Source: Pseudoalteromonas sp. NC201 (GTDB lineage Bacteria > Pseudomonadota > Gammaproteobacteria > Enterobacterales > Alteromonadaceae). Taken from it: a DNA stretch of 64,000 bases. Of this stretch, positions 18,272-27,507 are shown piece after piece. Under the pieces are notes generated by a model. It worked only from the letters and a program-made list of their open reading frames with translations. It was not told where the DNA came from and made no database searches. Location: NCBI RefSeq assembly GCF_002850255.1, contig NZ_CP022522.1, positions 3,462,501-3,526,500 on the forward strand, given 5' to 3'. A program made the position numbers and the translations under genes. Numbering within the stretch: the stretch's first letter is position 1; every line of letters begins with the position of its first letter.

Positions 18272-18370
18272 TGAAAAAATATCAAAACTCAAATAAGCGG
18301 GTAAGTGTACTGAGCTTTTGCGCAGAATAAAAGCAATTGCGAGGAAAGACGTCCTCGCTATTAGTGTGAA

Positions 18371-19804
18371 CTAGCTAAACTTTTGACATAAGTACTTTAT
18401 TTCTTGGTATTCAAGCAATCCTTCCTGTGCTCCTTCTCGACCAAGACCTGAAAACTTCACACCACCAAAAGGCGCTACTGGATTGGATATGATCCCTTCA
18501 TTAATCCCAACCATGCCATACTCAAGCGCATGACTTACTCGCCTTATTTGATTGCCATCATTCGAATAAAAATAAGCAGCAAGCCCTTCTGGCACAGAGT
18601 TTGCCATTCTTACCACTTCATCTTCACTCTCAAAATCAATAATGCTGACAATCGGTGCAAAAATTTCTTCATGGAAGATCCGCATGGTGCTATTTACACC
18701 CGTGATAACTACCGGTGCCATAAATTGGCCGCTTTGTTTATCACCTTGATAAGCGATGCTCGCACCTTTAGCTAACGCATCTTCTAACAGCTGCTGTGCT
18801 TTTTGTTTGGCTTCAAGTGAAATGAGTGGACCAATATCAATACCCTGCTCTAGACCATTTCCCAAGGTGAGCGTGCTAACCTGCTGAGTGAGTGTATTGA
18901 GTAGTTCTGCCGAGATACCTTTCGCGACAAACACACGATTTGCGGCCACACAAGTTTGTCCTGCATTTCTGAACTTCGCTGCCATCAAACCACTTACCGC
19001 TTGCTCAACATCAGCGCTGTCGAAAACAATAAATGGTGCATTACCACCAAGCTCCATTGACGTTCTTTTCACTGTGTCGGCACATTGCTTTAACAACGCA
19101 CTCCCCACTTGTGTTGATCCCGTAAACGTGAGTTTTCGCACTTGTGGTGACTCAGTAAGGTGTGCTACTAACCCTTTAGAGTCGTTAGTCACTAACACCT
19201 GAAAAGCGCCAACTTCCATTCCAGCCTGAATAGCCAGCTTTGCAAGGGCGATGGCCGCAAGAGGAGTTTTCTCAGAGGGCTTTAAAATAAAACTACAGCC
19301 TGCAGCATAAGCTGGTGCTACTTTTCTGGTGATCATCGCCAGTGGAAAATTCCACGGTGTGATCCCAAGTACAACACCAACCCCTTGCCTGATTGTAGTT
19401 AGCTCATGTGATTGAGAATGACTGGGAATAACCTGACCATAGGCGCGCTTGGCTTCTTCGCTATACCATTCAATAAATCCTGCAGCATAATCCGCCTCGG
19501 CAAGTGCCTCCTTAAGCGGTTTGCCTTGTTCCTTAGTGACGATTTCAGCCAAGGCCTGGCGATGCTCTATTACCAATTCGTACCATTTTCTAAGTACTTG
19601 ACTACGGGCATGTGCTGTCGTGCTAGCGAGTTTTTCGAAGGTTTCAGCCGCTGCTTGCAGCGCTTTATCGGCAGCCTGATTATCCGCCTCCGAAACCTGA
19701 GCAAGGTGCTCTCCAGTTGCAGGATTAACCACATCGACATGCGTTTTACTATGATGTGCTTGGCCATTGATAAGTGAAAATTCGGGGTTACTGATGAGTG
19801 ACAT
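18371..19804 (-). CDS. gabD: succinate-semialdehyde dehydrogenase GabD-like
   Basis: A 477-residue NAD(P)-dependent aldehyde dehydrogenase. Key elements are ITPWNFPLAM (~147-156), the active-site MELGGNAPFIVF glutamate (~250) and the catalytic cysteine in FRNAGQTCVAANR (~285). The AAKFRNAGQTCV context and C-terminal SGLGREGAQEGLLEY are typical of GabD-type succinic (or glutaric) semialdehyde dehydrogenases. No gabT or gabP is beside it. It follows the ISC operon but is separated by a strong terminator. A strong ribosome site (AGGAGG, 5 nt) precedes the ATG. Confidence 0.85.
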   Translation of the reverse strand: MSLISNPEFSLINGQAHHSKTHVDVVNPATGEHLAQVSEADNQAADKALQAAAETFEKLASTTAHARSQVLRKWYELVIEHRQALAEIVTKEQGKPLKEALAEADYAAGFIEWYSEEAKRAYGQVIPSHSQSHELTTIRQGVGVVLGITPWNFPLAMITRKVAPAYAAGCSFILKPSEKTPLAAIALAKLAIQAGMEVGAFQVLVTNDSKGLVAHLTESPQVRKLTFTGSTQVGSALLKQCADTVKRTSMELGGNAPFIVFDSADVEQAVSGLMAAKFRNAGQTCVAANRVFVAKGISAELLNTLTQQVSTLTLGNGLEQGIDIGPLISLEAKQKAQQLLEDALAKGASIAYQGDKQSGQFMAPVVITGVNSTMRIFHEEIFAPIVSIIDFESEDEVVRMANSVPEGLAAYFYSNDGNQIRRVSHALEYGMVGINEGIISNPVAPFGGVKFSGLGREGAQEGLLEYQEIKYLCQKFS

Positions 19805-19826
19805 AGCGTTCCTCCTAGAAAAGCAA

Positions 19827-19853
19827 AAAGCCGTAGTATCAGACTACGGCTTT
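19827..19853 (-). terminator. terminator of the ISC operon
   Basis: AAAGCCGTAG (19827-19836) and CTACGGCTTT (19844-19853) form a perfect 10-bp stem with a 7-nt loop, followed on the minus strand by five T. It ends the isc transcript after fdx and precedes gabD. Confidence 0.85.
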
Positions 19854-19892
19854 ATTAAATTTGTCAGTAACAACCTAGGTTGTTAGCAGCAC

Positions 19893-20231
19893 TTAATGGT
19901 CTTCATTAACGATATTGAGATTGTACTTTGGAATTTCAACCACTAAGTCTTCATCACTAATTATCGCTTGGCAACCTAAACGCGACTCAGCTTCAAGACC
20001 CCATGCTTTATCTAGCATGTCATCTTCTAACTCATCGCTTTCTTCCAGCGAGTCAAAACCTTCACGAACAACGATATGGCACGTAGTACATGCACATGAC
20101 TTTTCACAGGCATGTGGAATACTAATTCCGTTTTTCAACGCCACATCGAGTACAGTTTCACCCGTTTTCGCGTCGATTGCAGCACCTTCCGGACATAACT
20201 CTTCATGGGGTAAAAAGATAATTTGTGGCAT
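19893..20231 (-). CDS. fdx: ISC-system [2Fe-2S] ferredoxin
   Basis: A 112-residue adrenodoxin-type ferredoxin that donates electrons during Fe-S cluster assembly. The cluster ligands are seen in CEKSCACTTCHIVV (~42-55) and the fourth in RLGCQAI (~86). The DELEDDMLDKAWGLEAESRL segment is typical of Fdx of the ISC machinery. It begins 1 nt after hscA. No iscX follows it, unlike E. coli. Confidence 0.95.
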   Translation of the reverse strand: MPQIIFLPHEELCPEGAAIDAKTGETVLDVALKNGISIPHACEKSCACTTCHIVVREGFDSLEESDELEDDMLDKAWGLEAESRLGCQAIISDEDLVVEIPKYNLNIVNEDH

Positions 20232-20232
20232 A

Positions 20233-22095
20233 TTACACCTCGTCTACCGACTGCCCTTGCAGTGCCTTTTTAATTGATTCATCCATACGGCGTGAAGCAA
20301 AATCACTACTCGCCTGATCGACTTCTTCGATCGCCTTTTTAATCTGCTCTGGATTGTCTGCACTTTCGCGAATTTGTGCAAGTTCAGTCATTGCACCACG
20401 CAGTGTATTGAGCTCATCTTCTGCCAACAGATGACCATCCGTTGCAAGCGATGCCTCTAACGCTTCTAACACACGCAGCGCTTCAACCTGCTGCTCTTTA
20501 AGCATACGAGCGCTCATGTCTTCTTTGGCATTGCTCATCGAATCTTTTAGCATTTGCGCTACTTGGTCATCGCTCAAACCAAACGACGGTTTTACCTGGA
20601 TCTCAGCCTGCACGCCTGTCGACTTTTCTTCAGCCGAAACACTCAATAGACCATCAGCGTCAACTCTAAAAGTGACTCGAATATGCGCAGCGCCTGCCGC
20701 CATTGGTGGAATGCCTTTTAGACTAAATTTAGCTAAGCTACGACAATCATCAACGAGTTCACGCTCACCTTGCAATACATGCAATGACATAGCGGTTTGA
20801 CCATCTTTAAAAGTGGTAAACTCTTGTGCACGTGCAACAGGAATAGTGGTATTGCGCGGAATGATTTTTTCAACCAATCCACCCATAGTTTCTAGGCCTA
20901 AAGACAATGGCAATACATCAAGCAGTAACATATCAGAGTCAGGCTTGTTACCCACTAAAATATCAGCTTGGATAGCAGCACCTAATGCCACCACACAGTC
21001 TGGATCGATTGATGTTAGCGGCTCTTTGGCAAAGAAACTCCCGACTTCTTCACGCACCACTGGCATACGAGTCGAACCACCGACCATCACAACCTGCAAG
21101 ACTTCTTCTGCTGTGACACCGGCGTCTTTTAACGCGCGGCGACAAGAGCGTAAAGTCTTTTTAACTAAAGGCATTGCCATTTCAGCAAATGCTTGACGCG
21201 TGATCGTAACAACCAACTTTTGCTCGCGAACTGGTAGCTCTACGTTTACCGTTTCATAGCTTGAAAGCGCTTCTTTACAGGCTCTTGCCTTATTGATAAA
21301 CAAGCGTAGCTCTTTTGGGTTTAAATCAAATAGCTGCGTTTGCTGTTTGAAGAAATCGACCAACAGTGAATCAAAGTCATCACCACCAAGGCTAGAATCA
21401 CCACCGGTTGATAATACCTCAAACACTCCTTGGTTTAAGCGTAAGATAGAAATATCAAACGTACCACCACCAAGGTCATAAACCGCGATCACGCCTTCTT
21501 GACCGGAGTCTAGGCCGTAAGCTACCGCAGCTGCAGTCGGCTCATTGAGAAGTCTTAATACTTTTAGACCAGCAAGCTCGGCTGCGTCTTTTGTACTTTG
21601 CCTTTGTGCATCATCAAAATATGCAGGTACAGTGATCACCGCGCCCATTACATCCTCACCAGCAAAGCTATCAATAGCACGTTGGTGTAATGTTTTTAAA
21701 ATTTCAGCGGAGGCTTGCACTGGGCTTACAGCGCCAGCTACGGTTTCAATAGCAAGCGAACCGTTATTATCGACAAAATTATAAGGCAACTGACCATAGC
21801 TTTGTTCTATTTCAGATTGCGTTTTACCTAAAAAACGTTTTACAGAAATAAGCGTATTAGTCGGGTCTTCAGCAGAAGCAGCTTGGGCTTGTTCACCAAC
21901 AATAACCTCTGAGTCGGTGTACCTTACTACCGACGGCAGCATAGGTTTACCCATAAAATCGCTAAGAGTCTTCGTTTCGCCACTTTGTACTGTTGCCACA
22001 AGAGAGTTCGTGGTACCTAAGTCAATACCAATCGCTAATTTATGCTCATGAGGTGCCGCGCTCTGCCCCGGCTCAGCAATTTGCAATAATGCCAT
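20233..22095 (-). CDS. hscA: Fe-S cluster assembly chaperone HscA
   Basis: A 620-residue Hsp70 specialised for IscU. The ATPase domain has [12 protein letters not shown] (~23-34), [10 protein letters not shown] (~203-212) and GGSTRMPVV (~340-348). The substrate domain and C-terminal lid follow. The linker [13 protein letters not shown] is a standard Hsp70 feature. HscA binds the LPPVK motif of IscU, which is present in the IscU here. It lies between hscB and fdx in the conserved order. Confidence 0.96.
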   Translation of the reverse strand: MALLQIAEPGQSAAPHEHKLAIGIDLGTTNSLVATVQSGETKTLSDFMGKPMLPSVVRYTDSEVIVGEQAQAASAEDPTNTLISVKRFLGKTQSEIEQSYGQLPYNFVDNNGSLAIETVAGAVSPVQASAEILKTLHQRAIDSFAGEDVMGAVITVPAYFDDAQRQSTKDAAELAGLKVLRLLNEPTAAAVAYGLDSGQEGVIAVYDLGGGTFDISILRLNQGVFEVLSTGGDSSLGGDDFDSLLVDFFKQQTQLFDLNPKELRLFINKARACKEALSSYETVNVELPVREQKLVVTITRQAFAEMAMPLVKKTLRSCRRALKDAGVTAEEVLQVVMVGGSTRMPVVREEVGSFFAKEPLTSIDPDCVVALGAAIQADILVGNKPDSDMLLLDVLPLSLGLETMGGLVEKIIPRNTTIPVARAQEFTTFKDGQTAMSLHVLQGERELVDDCRSLAKFSLKGIPPMAAGAAHIRVTFRVDADGLLSVSAEEKSTGVQAEIQVKPSFGLSDDQVAQMLKDSMSNAKEDMSARMLKEQQVEALRVLEALEASLATDGHLLAEDELNTLRGAMTELAQIRESADNPEQIKKAIEEVDQASSDFASRRMDESIKKALQGQSVDEV

Positions 22096-22136
22096 AATGC
22101 TCTTTTCACTTTAACGTTTGTTGATGTTATACATCA

Positions 22137-22661
22137 TCAATCGAATAATTCATCTTCGATACGTGCTAATTCGTCGCGTAACTTGTAGACAAACTTTAGC
22201 TTACGAATATTGTCTGCTGCGGCTTCTAATGTGCTCACGTCATCGCTTTGAAGCTGCTCGGCAAGGGAGGCGCTAAACTCTGTATCTAACGCTTTAATCT
22301 GTGTTTCGAACTCTGCAATCGCGCCGTCAGGATCCGCCGCATCAGGTAATTCTTCTAATGCTTCGCGCAGCTCCATCTGTTGCATTAAAAACATCGGATC
22401 TTGCAACGTTTGTTGCTCTGCACGTATGTCTACACCCTTTTCGCTTAGCATATACTCGGCGCGTTTAACTGGGTGTTTAAGTACCGCTAGCGCGTCATTG
22501 ATCTCTGCGGTTTTCTGTACCGCGAGCAACTTCTCACGCTCACTTTTACCAGCAAATCTATCTGGGTGAACTGCACGCTGTAGCTCTAAATAACCTTGAT
22601 TTAGTTTGTTTAAATCAACGTGATAATCAACAGGTAAATCAAATAATTCAAAATAACGCAT
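22137..22661 (-). CDS. hscB: J-domain co-chaperone HscB
   Basis: About 174 residues. An N-terminal J domain carries the HPD motif (RAVHPDRFAGKS, ~31-42), and a C-terminal three-helix domain binds IscU. ATG at 22661 is chosen, with TTAGG 5 nt upstream, rather than the GTG at 22667. HscB delivers IscU to HscA and stimulates its ATPase. The position between iscA and hscA is conserved. Confidence 0.95.
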   Translation of the reverse strand: MRYFELFDLPVDYHVDLNKLNQGYLELQRAVHPDRFAGKSEREKLLAVQKTAEINDALAVLKHPVKRAEYMLSEKGVDIRAEQQTLQDPMFLMQQMELREALEELPDAADPDGAIAEFETQIKALDTEFSASLAEQLQSDDVSTLEAAADNIRKLKFVYKLRDELARIEDELFD

Positions 22662-22677
22662 ACGCACCTAATACAGC

Positions 22678-22701
22678 AAAGCCCCACCAAGGCAGGGCTT
22701 T
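22678..22701 (-). terminator. attenuator-like hairpin between iscA and hscB
   Basis: AAAGCCC (22678-22684) pairs with GGGCTTT (22695-22701) over a 10-nt loop. On the minus strand it is followed by TTTGCTG, a short T run. It sits in the 60-nt iscA–hscB gap and could lower transcription into hscBA-fdx. Confidence 0.5.
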
Positions 22702-22721
22702 AAGCTATTCACTGTTGCAAA

Positions 22722-23045
22722 CTATACGGTGAAGCTTTCGCCACAGCCACATTCGTCTTTCTGATTTGGGTTATTGAATTTAAACCCTTCATTCAGACCT
22801 TCTTTTGTGTAATCAAGCTCTGTGCCGTCGATATAAACTAAACTTTTTGCATCAACGATGATTTTGACATCTTTGTCTTCAAATACTTCATCGCCTTCAT
22901 CTAAATCGTCGACAAATTCGAGAACATAAGCAAGACCTGAACAGCCCGTGGTTTTAATACCAACGCGCAGCCCTATGCCTTTTCCACGGTTACTCAAAAA
23001 GGCTAATACGCGATTAGCGGCTGCATCTGTTAACGTCACTGCCAT
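22722..23045 (-). CDS. iscA: A-type Fe-S carrier IscA
   Basis: A 107-residue A-type scaffold/carrier. The three conserved cysteines are in TTGCSGLAY (~35) and the C-terminal CGCGESF (~99 and 101). Length and spacing match E. coli IscA. It is 9 nt downstream of iscU in the iscRSUA order. Confidence 0.96.
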   Translation of the reverse strand: MAVTLTDAAANRVLAFLSNRGKGIGLRVGIKTTGCSGLAYVLEFVDDLDEGDEVFEDKDVKIIVDAKSLVYIDGTELDYTKEGLNEGFKFNNPNQKDECGCGESFTV

Positions 23046-23054
23046 AATAGTCTC

Positions 23055-23438
23055 TTACTTCGCTTGTTTACTCTTATAATCTGCAATCGCAGCTTGAATC
23101 GCATCTTCTGCCAAAATTGAGCAGTGGATTTTCACTGGTGGCAACTCAAGCTCAGCGCTGATATCAGTGTTTTTGATAGTGGAAGCTTCTTCTAACGATT
23201 TACCTTTCACCCACTCAGTCACAAGGGATGATGATGCAATCGCGCTACCACAACCATATGTCTTGAATTTCGCATCTTCGATGATGCCTTCTTTTGACAC
23301 TTTAATTTGTAGTTTCATTACGTCGCCACATGCAGGTGCCCCCACCATGCCCGTTGCTACGCTTGGATCGTTCTTGTCTAAAGAACCTACGTTACGTGGA
23401 TTCTCAACGTGGTCGATAACTTTATCACTGTAAGCCAT
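23055..23438 (-). CDS. iscU: Fe-S scaffold protein IscU
   Basis: A 127-residue scaffold on which clusters are built. The ligand cysteines lie in GAPACGDVM (~37), TYGCGSAIASSS (~63) and KIHCSILAEDA (~106), and D39 is present. The HscA recognition motif LPPVK lies just before the last cysteine. It follows iscS and precedes iscA. Confidence 0.97.
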   Translation of the reverse strand: MAYSDKVIDHVENPRNVGSLDKNDPSVATGMVGAPACGDVMKLQIKVSKEGIIEDAKFKTYGCGSAIASSSLVTEWVKGKSLEEASTIKNTDISAELELPPVKIHCSILAEDAIQAAIADYKSKQAK

Positions 23439-23463
23439 AACTATTTCCTCACTACCTGCTTGC

Positions 23464-23482
23464 GGCTGGATAGTATCCAGCC
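23464..23482. other. hairpin in the iscS–iscU gap
   Basis: GGCTGGAT (23464-23471) and ATCCAGCC (23475-23482) form a perfect 8-bp stem with a 3-nt loop. There is no T tract. It could stabilise processed mRNA ends within the operon. Confidence 0.5.
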
Positions 23483-23498
23483 AGCGGCTAAAACTTGC

Positions 23499-24713
23499 TT
23501 AATGGTGTGCCCATTCAACGCTATCTAAGTCGATGCCATCTTGGTGCATTTCCCAAAGCGGTGACATCTCACGTAAGCGACCAATAGAATTCTTAAGAAG
23601 ATTGACGGTGTAATCGATCTCTTCTTCTGTCGTAAAACGACCAATACTGAAACGGATTGAGCTGTGTGCTAATTCGTCATTACGACCTAGAGCACGCAGT
23701 ACATAAGATGGCTCTAAGCTCGCCGATGTACATGCAGAACCTGAAGAAACCGCAATGTCTTTAACTGCCATTAGTAGACTTTCACCTTCAACAAAGTTGA
23801 AGCTGATGTTTACAATGCCAGGTACTGATTGGTCGATAGCACCATTAAAATAAACTTCGTCCATATCCATTAGGCCGTCCAATAGACGCTGACGAAGCGC
23901 ACTGATGTGTGCATGGTCTTTTTCAAAGTCTTGCTTAGCAATTCTAAATGCTGTGCCCATACCCACGATTTGATGAGTAGCAAGAGTACCAGAACGCATA
24001 CCGCGCTCATGACCACCACCGTGCATTTGTGCTTCTAAACGCGCACGTGGCTTACGGCGTACGTACAACGCACCGATACCCTTCGGGCCATAAACTTTGT
24101 GGCCCGAAAATGACATAAAGTCTACTTTCAATGTTTGTAGGTCGATTAGTACCTTGCCAGCACTTTGCGCCGCATCAACATGGAACATGATCTTGCGCTC
24201 ACGACACATCTCACCGATAGTCGCGATATCTTGAATAACACCTAGCTCGTTATTAACGTGCATTACGCTCACTAAAACAGTGTCTTCACGCATGGTTGCT
24301 TCAAGCTTTTTCAAGTCAAGTAAGCCGTTGTCTTCAACATCCATATACGTCACTTCAAAGCCTTGACGCTCAAGCTCACGGCAGGTGTCTAGTACTGCTT
24401 TGTGCTCTGTACGAACGGTGATGATGTGTTTACCTTTCTTTTTATAGAACTGCGCAGCACCTTTGATTGCAAGGTTGTTTGACTCAGTTGCACCAGATGT
24501 GAAAACGATTTCACGCGGATCAGCGTTGATTAAATCAGCGATATCATTACGCGCCTGATCAACCAGTTCTTCTGCTTGCCAACCGAAACGGTGTGAACGA
24601 GAAGCTGGATTACCAAAGTTACCATCCATTGTCAGGCACTGCATCATCTCGTCTGCAACACGCTGATCAACCGGAGCGGTTGCTGCATAATCTAGATATA
24701 TCGGTAATTTCAT
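23499..24713 (-). CDS. iscS: cysteine desulfurase IscS
   Basis: A 404-residue PLP-dependent enzyme that takes sulfur from cysteine for Fe-S clusters and tRNA thiolation. The PLP lysine lies in [12 protein letters not shown] (~203-214) and the persulfide cysteine in [13 protein letters not shown] (~325-337). The N-terminal [13 protein letters not shown] and the C-terminal tail DSVEWAHH are typical. It lies 23 nt after iscR. Confidence 0.97.
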   Translation of the reverse strand: MKLPIYLDYAATAPVDQRVADEMMQCLTMDGNFGNPASRSHRFGWQAEELVDQARNDIADLINADPREIVFTSGATESNNLAIKGAAQFYKKKGKHIITVRTEHKAVLDTCRELERQGFEVTYMDVEDNGLLDLKKLEATMREDTVLVSVMHVNNELGVIQDIATIGEMCRERKIMFHVDAAQSAGKVLIDLQTLKVDFMSFSGHKVYGPKGIGALYVRRKPRARLEAQMHGGGHERGMRSGTLATHQIVGMGTAFRIAKQDFEKDHAHISALRQRLLDGLMDMDEVYFNGAIDQSVPGIVNISFNFVEGESLLMAVKDIAVSSGSACTSASLEPSYVLRALGRNDELAHSSIRFSIGRFTTEEEIDYTVNLLKNSIGRLREMSPLWEMHQDGIDLDSVEWAHH

Positions 24714-24736
24714 TTATCTCTCCGCTTGACGTCAAC

Positions 24737-25228
24737 CTAGAGTTGACAGCTCACTTGAATATTGTCTAATTGCTCGATAACACGTTTAACGTGCTTATCT
24801 TGCCGCGTTGCTACGGATTGAACATCCGCGTCGGCGACTAACTCGGCTAGGGAAATACTGTTTAAAAATTCTTCAATTCGCACACTTAAATCAGACCACA
24901 ATGAATGAGTTAGACAGCGCATACCGCTTTGGCAGCCGCCGCCTTCGCCGTGACAACGTGTTGCGTCAACGGACTCGTCAACAGCATTGATCACATCACC
25001 AACGGAAATTGTGTGTGCATCACGGCCTAATAAGTAGCCGCCGCCTGGACCACGTACAGAGCTAACTAAGCCATGTTTACGTAGACGGGCAAATAATTGT
25101 TCAAGGTAAGATAGCGAAATCTCTTGTCGTTCAGAGATATCGGCTAGTGGAACAGGGCCAATACTTGCGTGTAACGCAACATCTAACATTGCTGTCACGG
25201 CGTATCTGCCTTTTGATGTCAGTTTCAT
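24737..25228 (-). CDS. iscR: Fe-S-responsive regulator IscR
   Basis: A 163-residue Rrf2-family regulator. The N-terminal winged helix ([18 protein letters not shown]) is nearly identical to E. coli IscR. The cluster ligands are three cysteines and a histidine in [18 protein letters not shown] (~91-108). The first two cysteines are separated by six residues, one glycine more than the five I recall for E. coli. IscR represses its own operon when holding a [2Fe-2S] cluster. Three matching operators lie upstream. Confidence 0.96.
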   Translation of the reverse strand: MKLTSKGRYAVTAMLDVALHASIGPVPLADISERQEISLSYLEQLFARLRKHGLVSSVRGPGGGYLLGRDAHTISVGDVINAVDESVDATRCHGEGGGCQSGMRCLTHSLWSDLSVRIEEFLNSISLAELVADADVQSVATRQDKHVKRVIEQLDNIQVSCQL

Positions 25229-25265
25229 GCATAACCCCCGCTAATTTACCAAGCTGCAAATTTTA

Positions 25266-25291
25266 ATTACTTGACTAAGATAGTCAAGTAT
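25266..25291 (-). promoter_or_regulatory. IscR type-1 operator, proximal
   Basis: TACTTGACTA (25268-25277) and TAGTCAAGTA (25281-25290) form a perfect 10-bp palindrome with a 3-bp centre, matching the type-1 IscR consensus. The TTGACT inside it could be a -35 with a weak AAAATT -10 after 17 nt. It lies about 40 bp before the iscR start. Confidence 0.82.
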
Positions 25292-25343
25292 TAACCAAGC
25301 ATAATAACGGCTTTAAATCTGCAACCCTCGTATGCCTACCCGA

Positions 25344-25370
25344 AATACCTGAGTAATTTAATCAGGTATT
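25344..25370 (-). promoter_or_regulatory. IscR-type operator, second copy
   Basis: AATACCTGA (25344-25352) and TCAGGTATT (25362-25370) form a perfect 9-bp palindrome with a 9-bp centre (GTAATTTAA). Overall size and half-site layout resemble the proximal IscR operator, with CCTGA in place of CTTGA. Confidence 0.65.
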
Positions 25371-25383
25371 ATGGATATTGTAA

Positions 25384-25408
25384 TTACCTGAGTATTTTAG
25401 TCAAGTAT
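25384..25408 (-). promoter_or_regulatory. IscR-type operator, distal copy
   Basis: ATTACCTGAGTA and TAGTCAAGTAT flank a TTT centre. One half-site is of the ACCTGA type and the other of the TCAAGT type, making a hybrid of the two other operators. Its centre is 39 bp from that of the second operator. Confidence 0.6.
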
Positions 25409-25519
25409 TAGTGATGAAGATTTATGCAAGATTTCACAAAAGGAATGGTTGATATTTAGACAGTAGAAATATAACAGTATTGGCGCGCTGAATTGGCCAA
25501 TACTGTTATCGTGTTTGGT

Positions 25520-26248
25520 TTACTTGTTAGTAGATTTATCTATCGAACTTAGGATCCCACGTAGAATATTAAGTTCTTGATCTTCCGGTCTAGCACGGTT
25601 GAACAAACGCTTTAGCTTAGTCATTACCATGCCCGGATGCTGTTTGATGATAAAGCCGGTGTCATTCAGGGTATTTTCAAGATGCTCGTAGAATAACTCC
25701 ATCTGCTTTGATGATGGGTAAATCGTTTCATCCACTTCTTCTGGCTGCTTTTGTTGCGTGTCTAAGTATGTCATACGCGTTTCGTAGGCCAACGTTTGCA
25801 CTGCCATCGCAAGATTAAGCGAGCTATACTCAGGATTAGCCGGAATACATACGTGATAGTTGCACAACTGCAGCTCTTCGTTCGACAAGCCACTGTTTTC
25901 TCGACCAAATACCAATGCAACTGGGCCATTCACCGATTCAGCAACCAATTTTTGTGCACACTCACGCGGGTCTACCATTGGCCACGACAAAGTGCGTGAG
26001 CGCGCACTCGTGCCAATAGTTAAAGCGCAATCAGCAATCGCCTCTTGAAGTGTATCGACTTTAGTCGCTGCACCCAACACGTCGGTTGCGCCAGCCGCCA
26101 ATGCACTTGCATGGCTGTCCACTTCACATGCAAGGTCAACTAAGTAAAGCTTAGATAACCCCATCGTCTTCATCGCTCTCGCAACAGAGCCAATATTGCC
26201 AGAGTGTGAGGTGTTCACTAATACAATTCGAATATCTTCTAAAGCCAT
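25520..26248 (-). CDS. trmJ: tRNA (Cm32/Um32) 2'-O-methyltransferase TrmJ
   Basis: A 242-residue SPOUT methyltransferase that modifies nucleotide 32 of several tRNAs. The N-terminal [25 protein letters not shown] and the SAM-binding knot [16 protein letters not shown] (~111-126) and [17 protein letters not shown] (~133-149) are diagnostic. It lies between iscR and the divergent suhB, exactly as in E. coli. Confidence 0.95.
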   Translation of the reverse strand: MALEDIRIVLVNTSHSGNIGSVARAMKTMGLSKLYLVDLACEVDSHASALAAGATDVLGAATKVDTLQEAIADCALTIGTSARSRTLSWPMVDPRECAQKLVAESVNGPVALVFGRENSGLSNEELQLCNYHVCIPANPEYSSLNLAMAVQTLAYETRMTYLDTQQKQPEEVDETIYPSSKQMELFYEHLENTLNDTGFIIKQHPGMVMTKLKRLFNRARPEDQELNILRGILSSIDKSTNK

Positions 26249-26463
26249 TTACACGAGTCTCAAACAAAAATAATGGCGCAGTGTAGCATATCTAATTTGC
26301 GTTTTTCCAAGCTCCACAACCAGAAATTAAAAATCTTTATGTAGCAACGAAGTACAAAAAACAACCAGAGAAATTCACAATTGGTTATTTACTTTAGAGA
26401 AAAAACCGCTAGAATACGCCGGCTCAAAATGATCCTGTTCTTTTACAACCTAAAGGTAATGCT

Positions 26464-27267
26464 ATGCATCCAATGTTGAACATTGCGGTACGCGCTGCGC
26501 GTAACGCAGGTAAGATTATCCTACGTGCAAGTGAAGATTTATCGCGCGTTGAAGCTACTCAAAAAGGCACAAATGATTTAGTAACTAACATCGATAAAGA
26601 TGCGGAATCAATCGTTCGTGACACAATTTTAAAATCTTACCCTGATCACGCTATTGTTGGTGAAGAATTTGGTCATCACGAAGGCAAAGATGCAGACTAC
26701 CTTTGGGTTATCGATCCTCTAGACGGTACAACTAACTTCGTTAAAGGTATCCCTCATTATGCTGTTTCTATCGCGCTAAGAGTTAAAGGTCGCGTAGAGC
26801 AAGCTGTTGTATACGATCCAATCCGCGACGAATTATTTACTGCTTCTCGTGGCCAAGGCGCACAGCTAAACAACAAACGTATTCGTGTATCTAAGTCTAT
26901 TGAATTACAAGGTACTGTGCTTGCAACAGGTTTCCCTTTCAAGCAAAAGCACCACATGGATGCCTACCTAGAAGCGTTCAAAGCATTATTCATTCATACA
27001 GCTGATATCCGCCGTGCGGGCTCTGCAGCTTTAGACATGGCATATGTTGCTGCAGGTCGTATGGATGGCTTCTTTGAAATTGGCCTTAAGCCTTGGGATA
27101 CAGCAGCCGGTGAGCTGTTGGTAAAAGAAGCAGGCGGTATGGTCACTGATTTTGCAGGCGGTGCTAACTTTAACCGTAGCGGCAACATCATCTGTGGCGC
27201 GCCTAAGCTTTGCCAAGCGATTGTAAAAGAAATTCGTCCAGTATTAACTGAGTCATTGCTAAAATAA
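26464..27267 (+). CDS. suhB: inositol monophosphatase-family protein SuhB
   Basis: A 267-residue Mg2+-dependent phosphatase. Metal-binding motifs are GEEFG (~66-70), DPLDGTTNF (~84-92) and KPWDTAAGE (~208-216). In E. coli SuhB is also a component of the rRNA transcription antitermination complex. It is divergent from trmJ, the conserved arrangement. A hairpin terminator follows. Confidence 0.95.
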   Translation: MHPMLNIAVRAARNAGKIILRASEDLSRVEATQKGTNDLVTNIDKDAESIVRDTILKSYPDHAIVGEEFGHHEGKDADYLWVIDPLDGTTNFVKGIPHYAVSIALRVKGRVEQAVVYDPIRDELFTASRGQGAQLNNKRIRVSKSIELQGTVLATGFPFKQKHHMDAYLEAFKALFIHTADIRRAGSAALDMAYVAAGRMDGFFEIGLKPWDTAAGELLVKEAGGMVTDFAGGANFNRSGNIICGAPKLCQAIVKEIRPVLTESLLK

Positions 27268-27320
27268 TAACTCTGGCTTAGACAAAAGAGCCAAGTATTA
27301 CCTTAGGCTAGTAAATAAAG

Positions 27321-27354
27321 AAAGAGCTACTATTTCATTATGGTGGCTCTTTTT
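27321..27354 (+). terminator. suhB terminator
   Basis: AAAGAGCTAC (27321-27330) pairs with GTGGCTCTTT (27343-27352), with one G-T wobble and a 12-nt loop, followed by a T run. It lies 54 nt after the suhB stop. Confidence 0.7.
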
Positions 27355-27507
27355 GTTTCCACCTCCTTTCGTAAAACTTACGACGAGCCAGCCTGTCACT
27401 ACCACAAAAATGGCTCTTTTCTTCTTATATCCGAATCGCTAAATGCTGTTGCCAGCAGTACATAAGCACCATATGCTAGAGCTTCACCATTTAAGCAAGG
27501 AAAAGTG

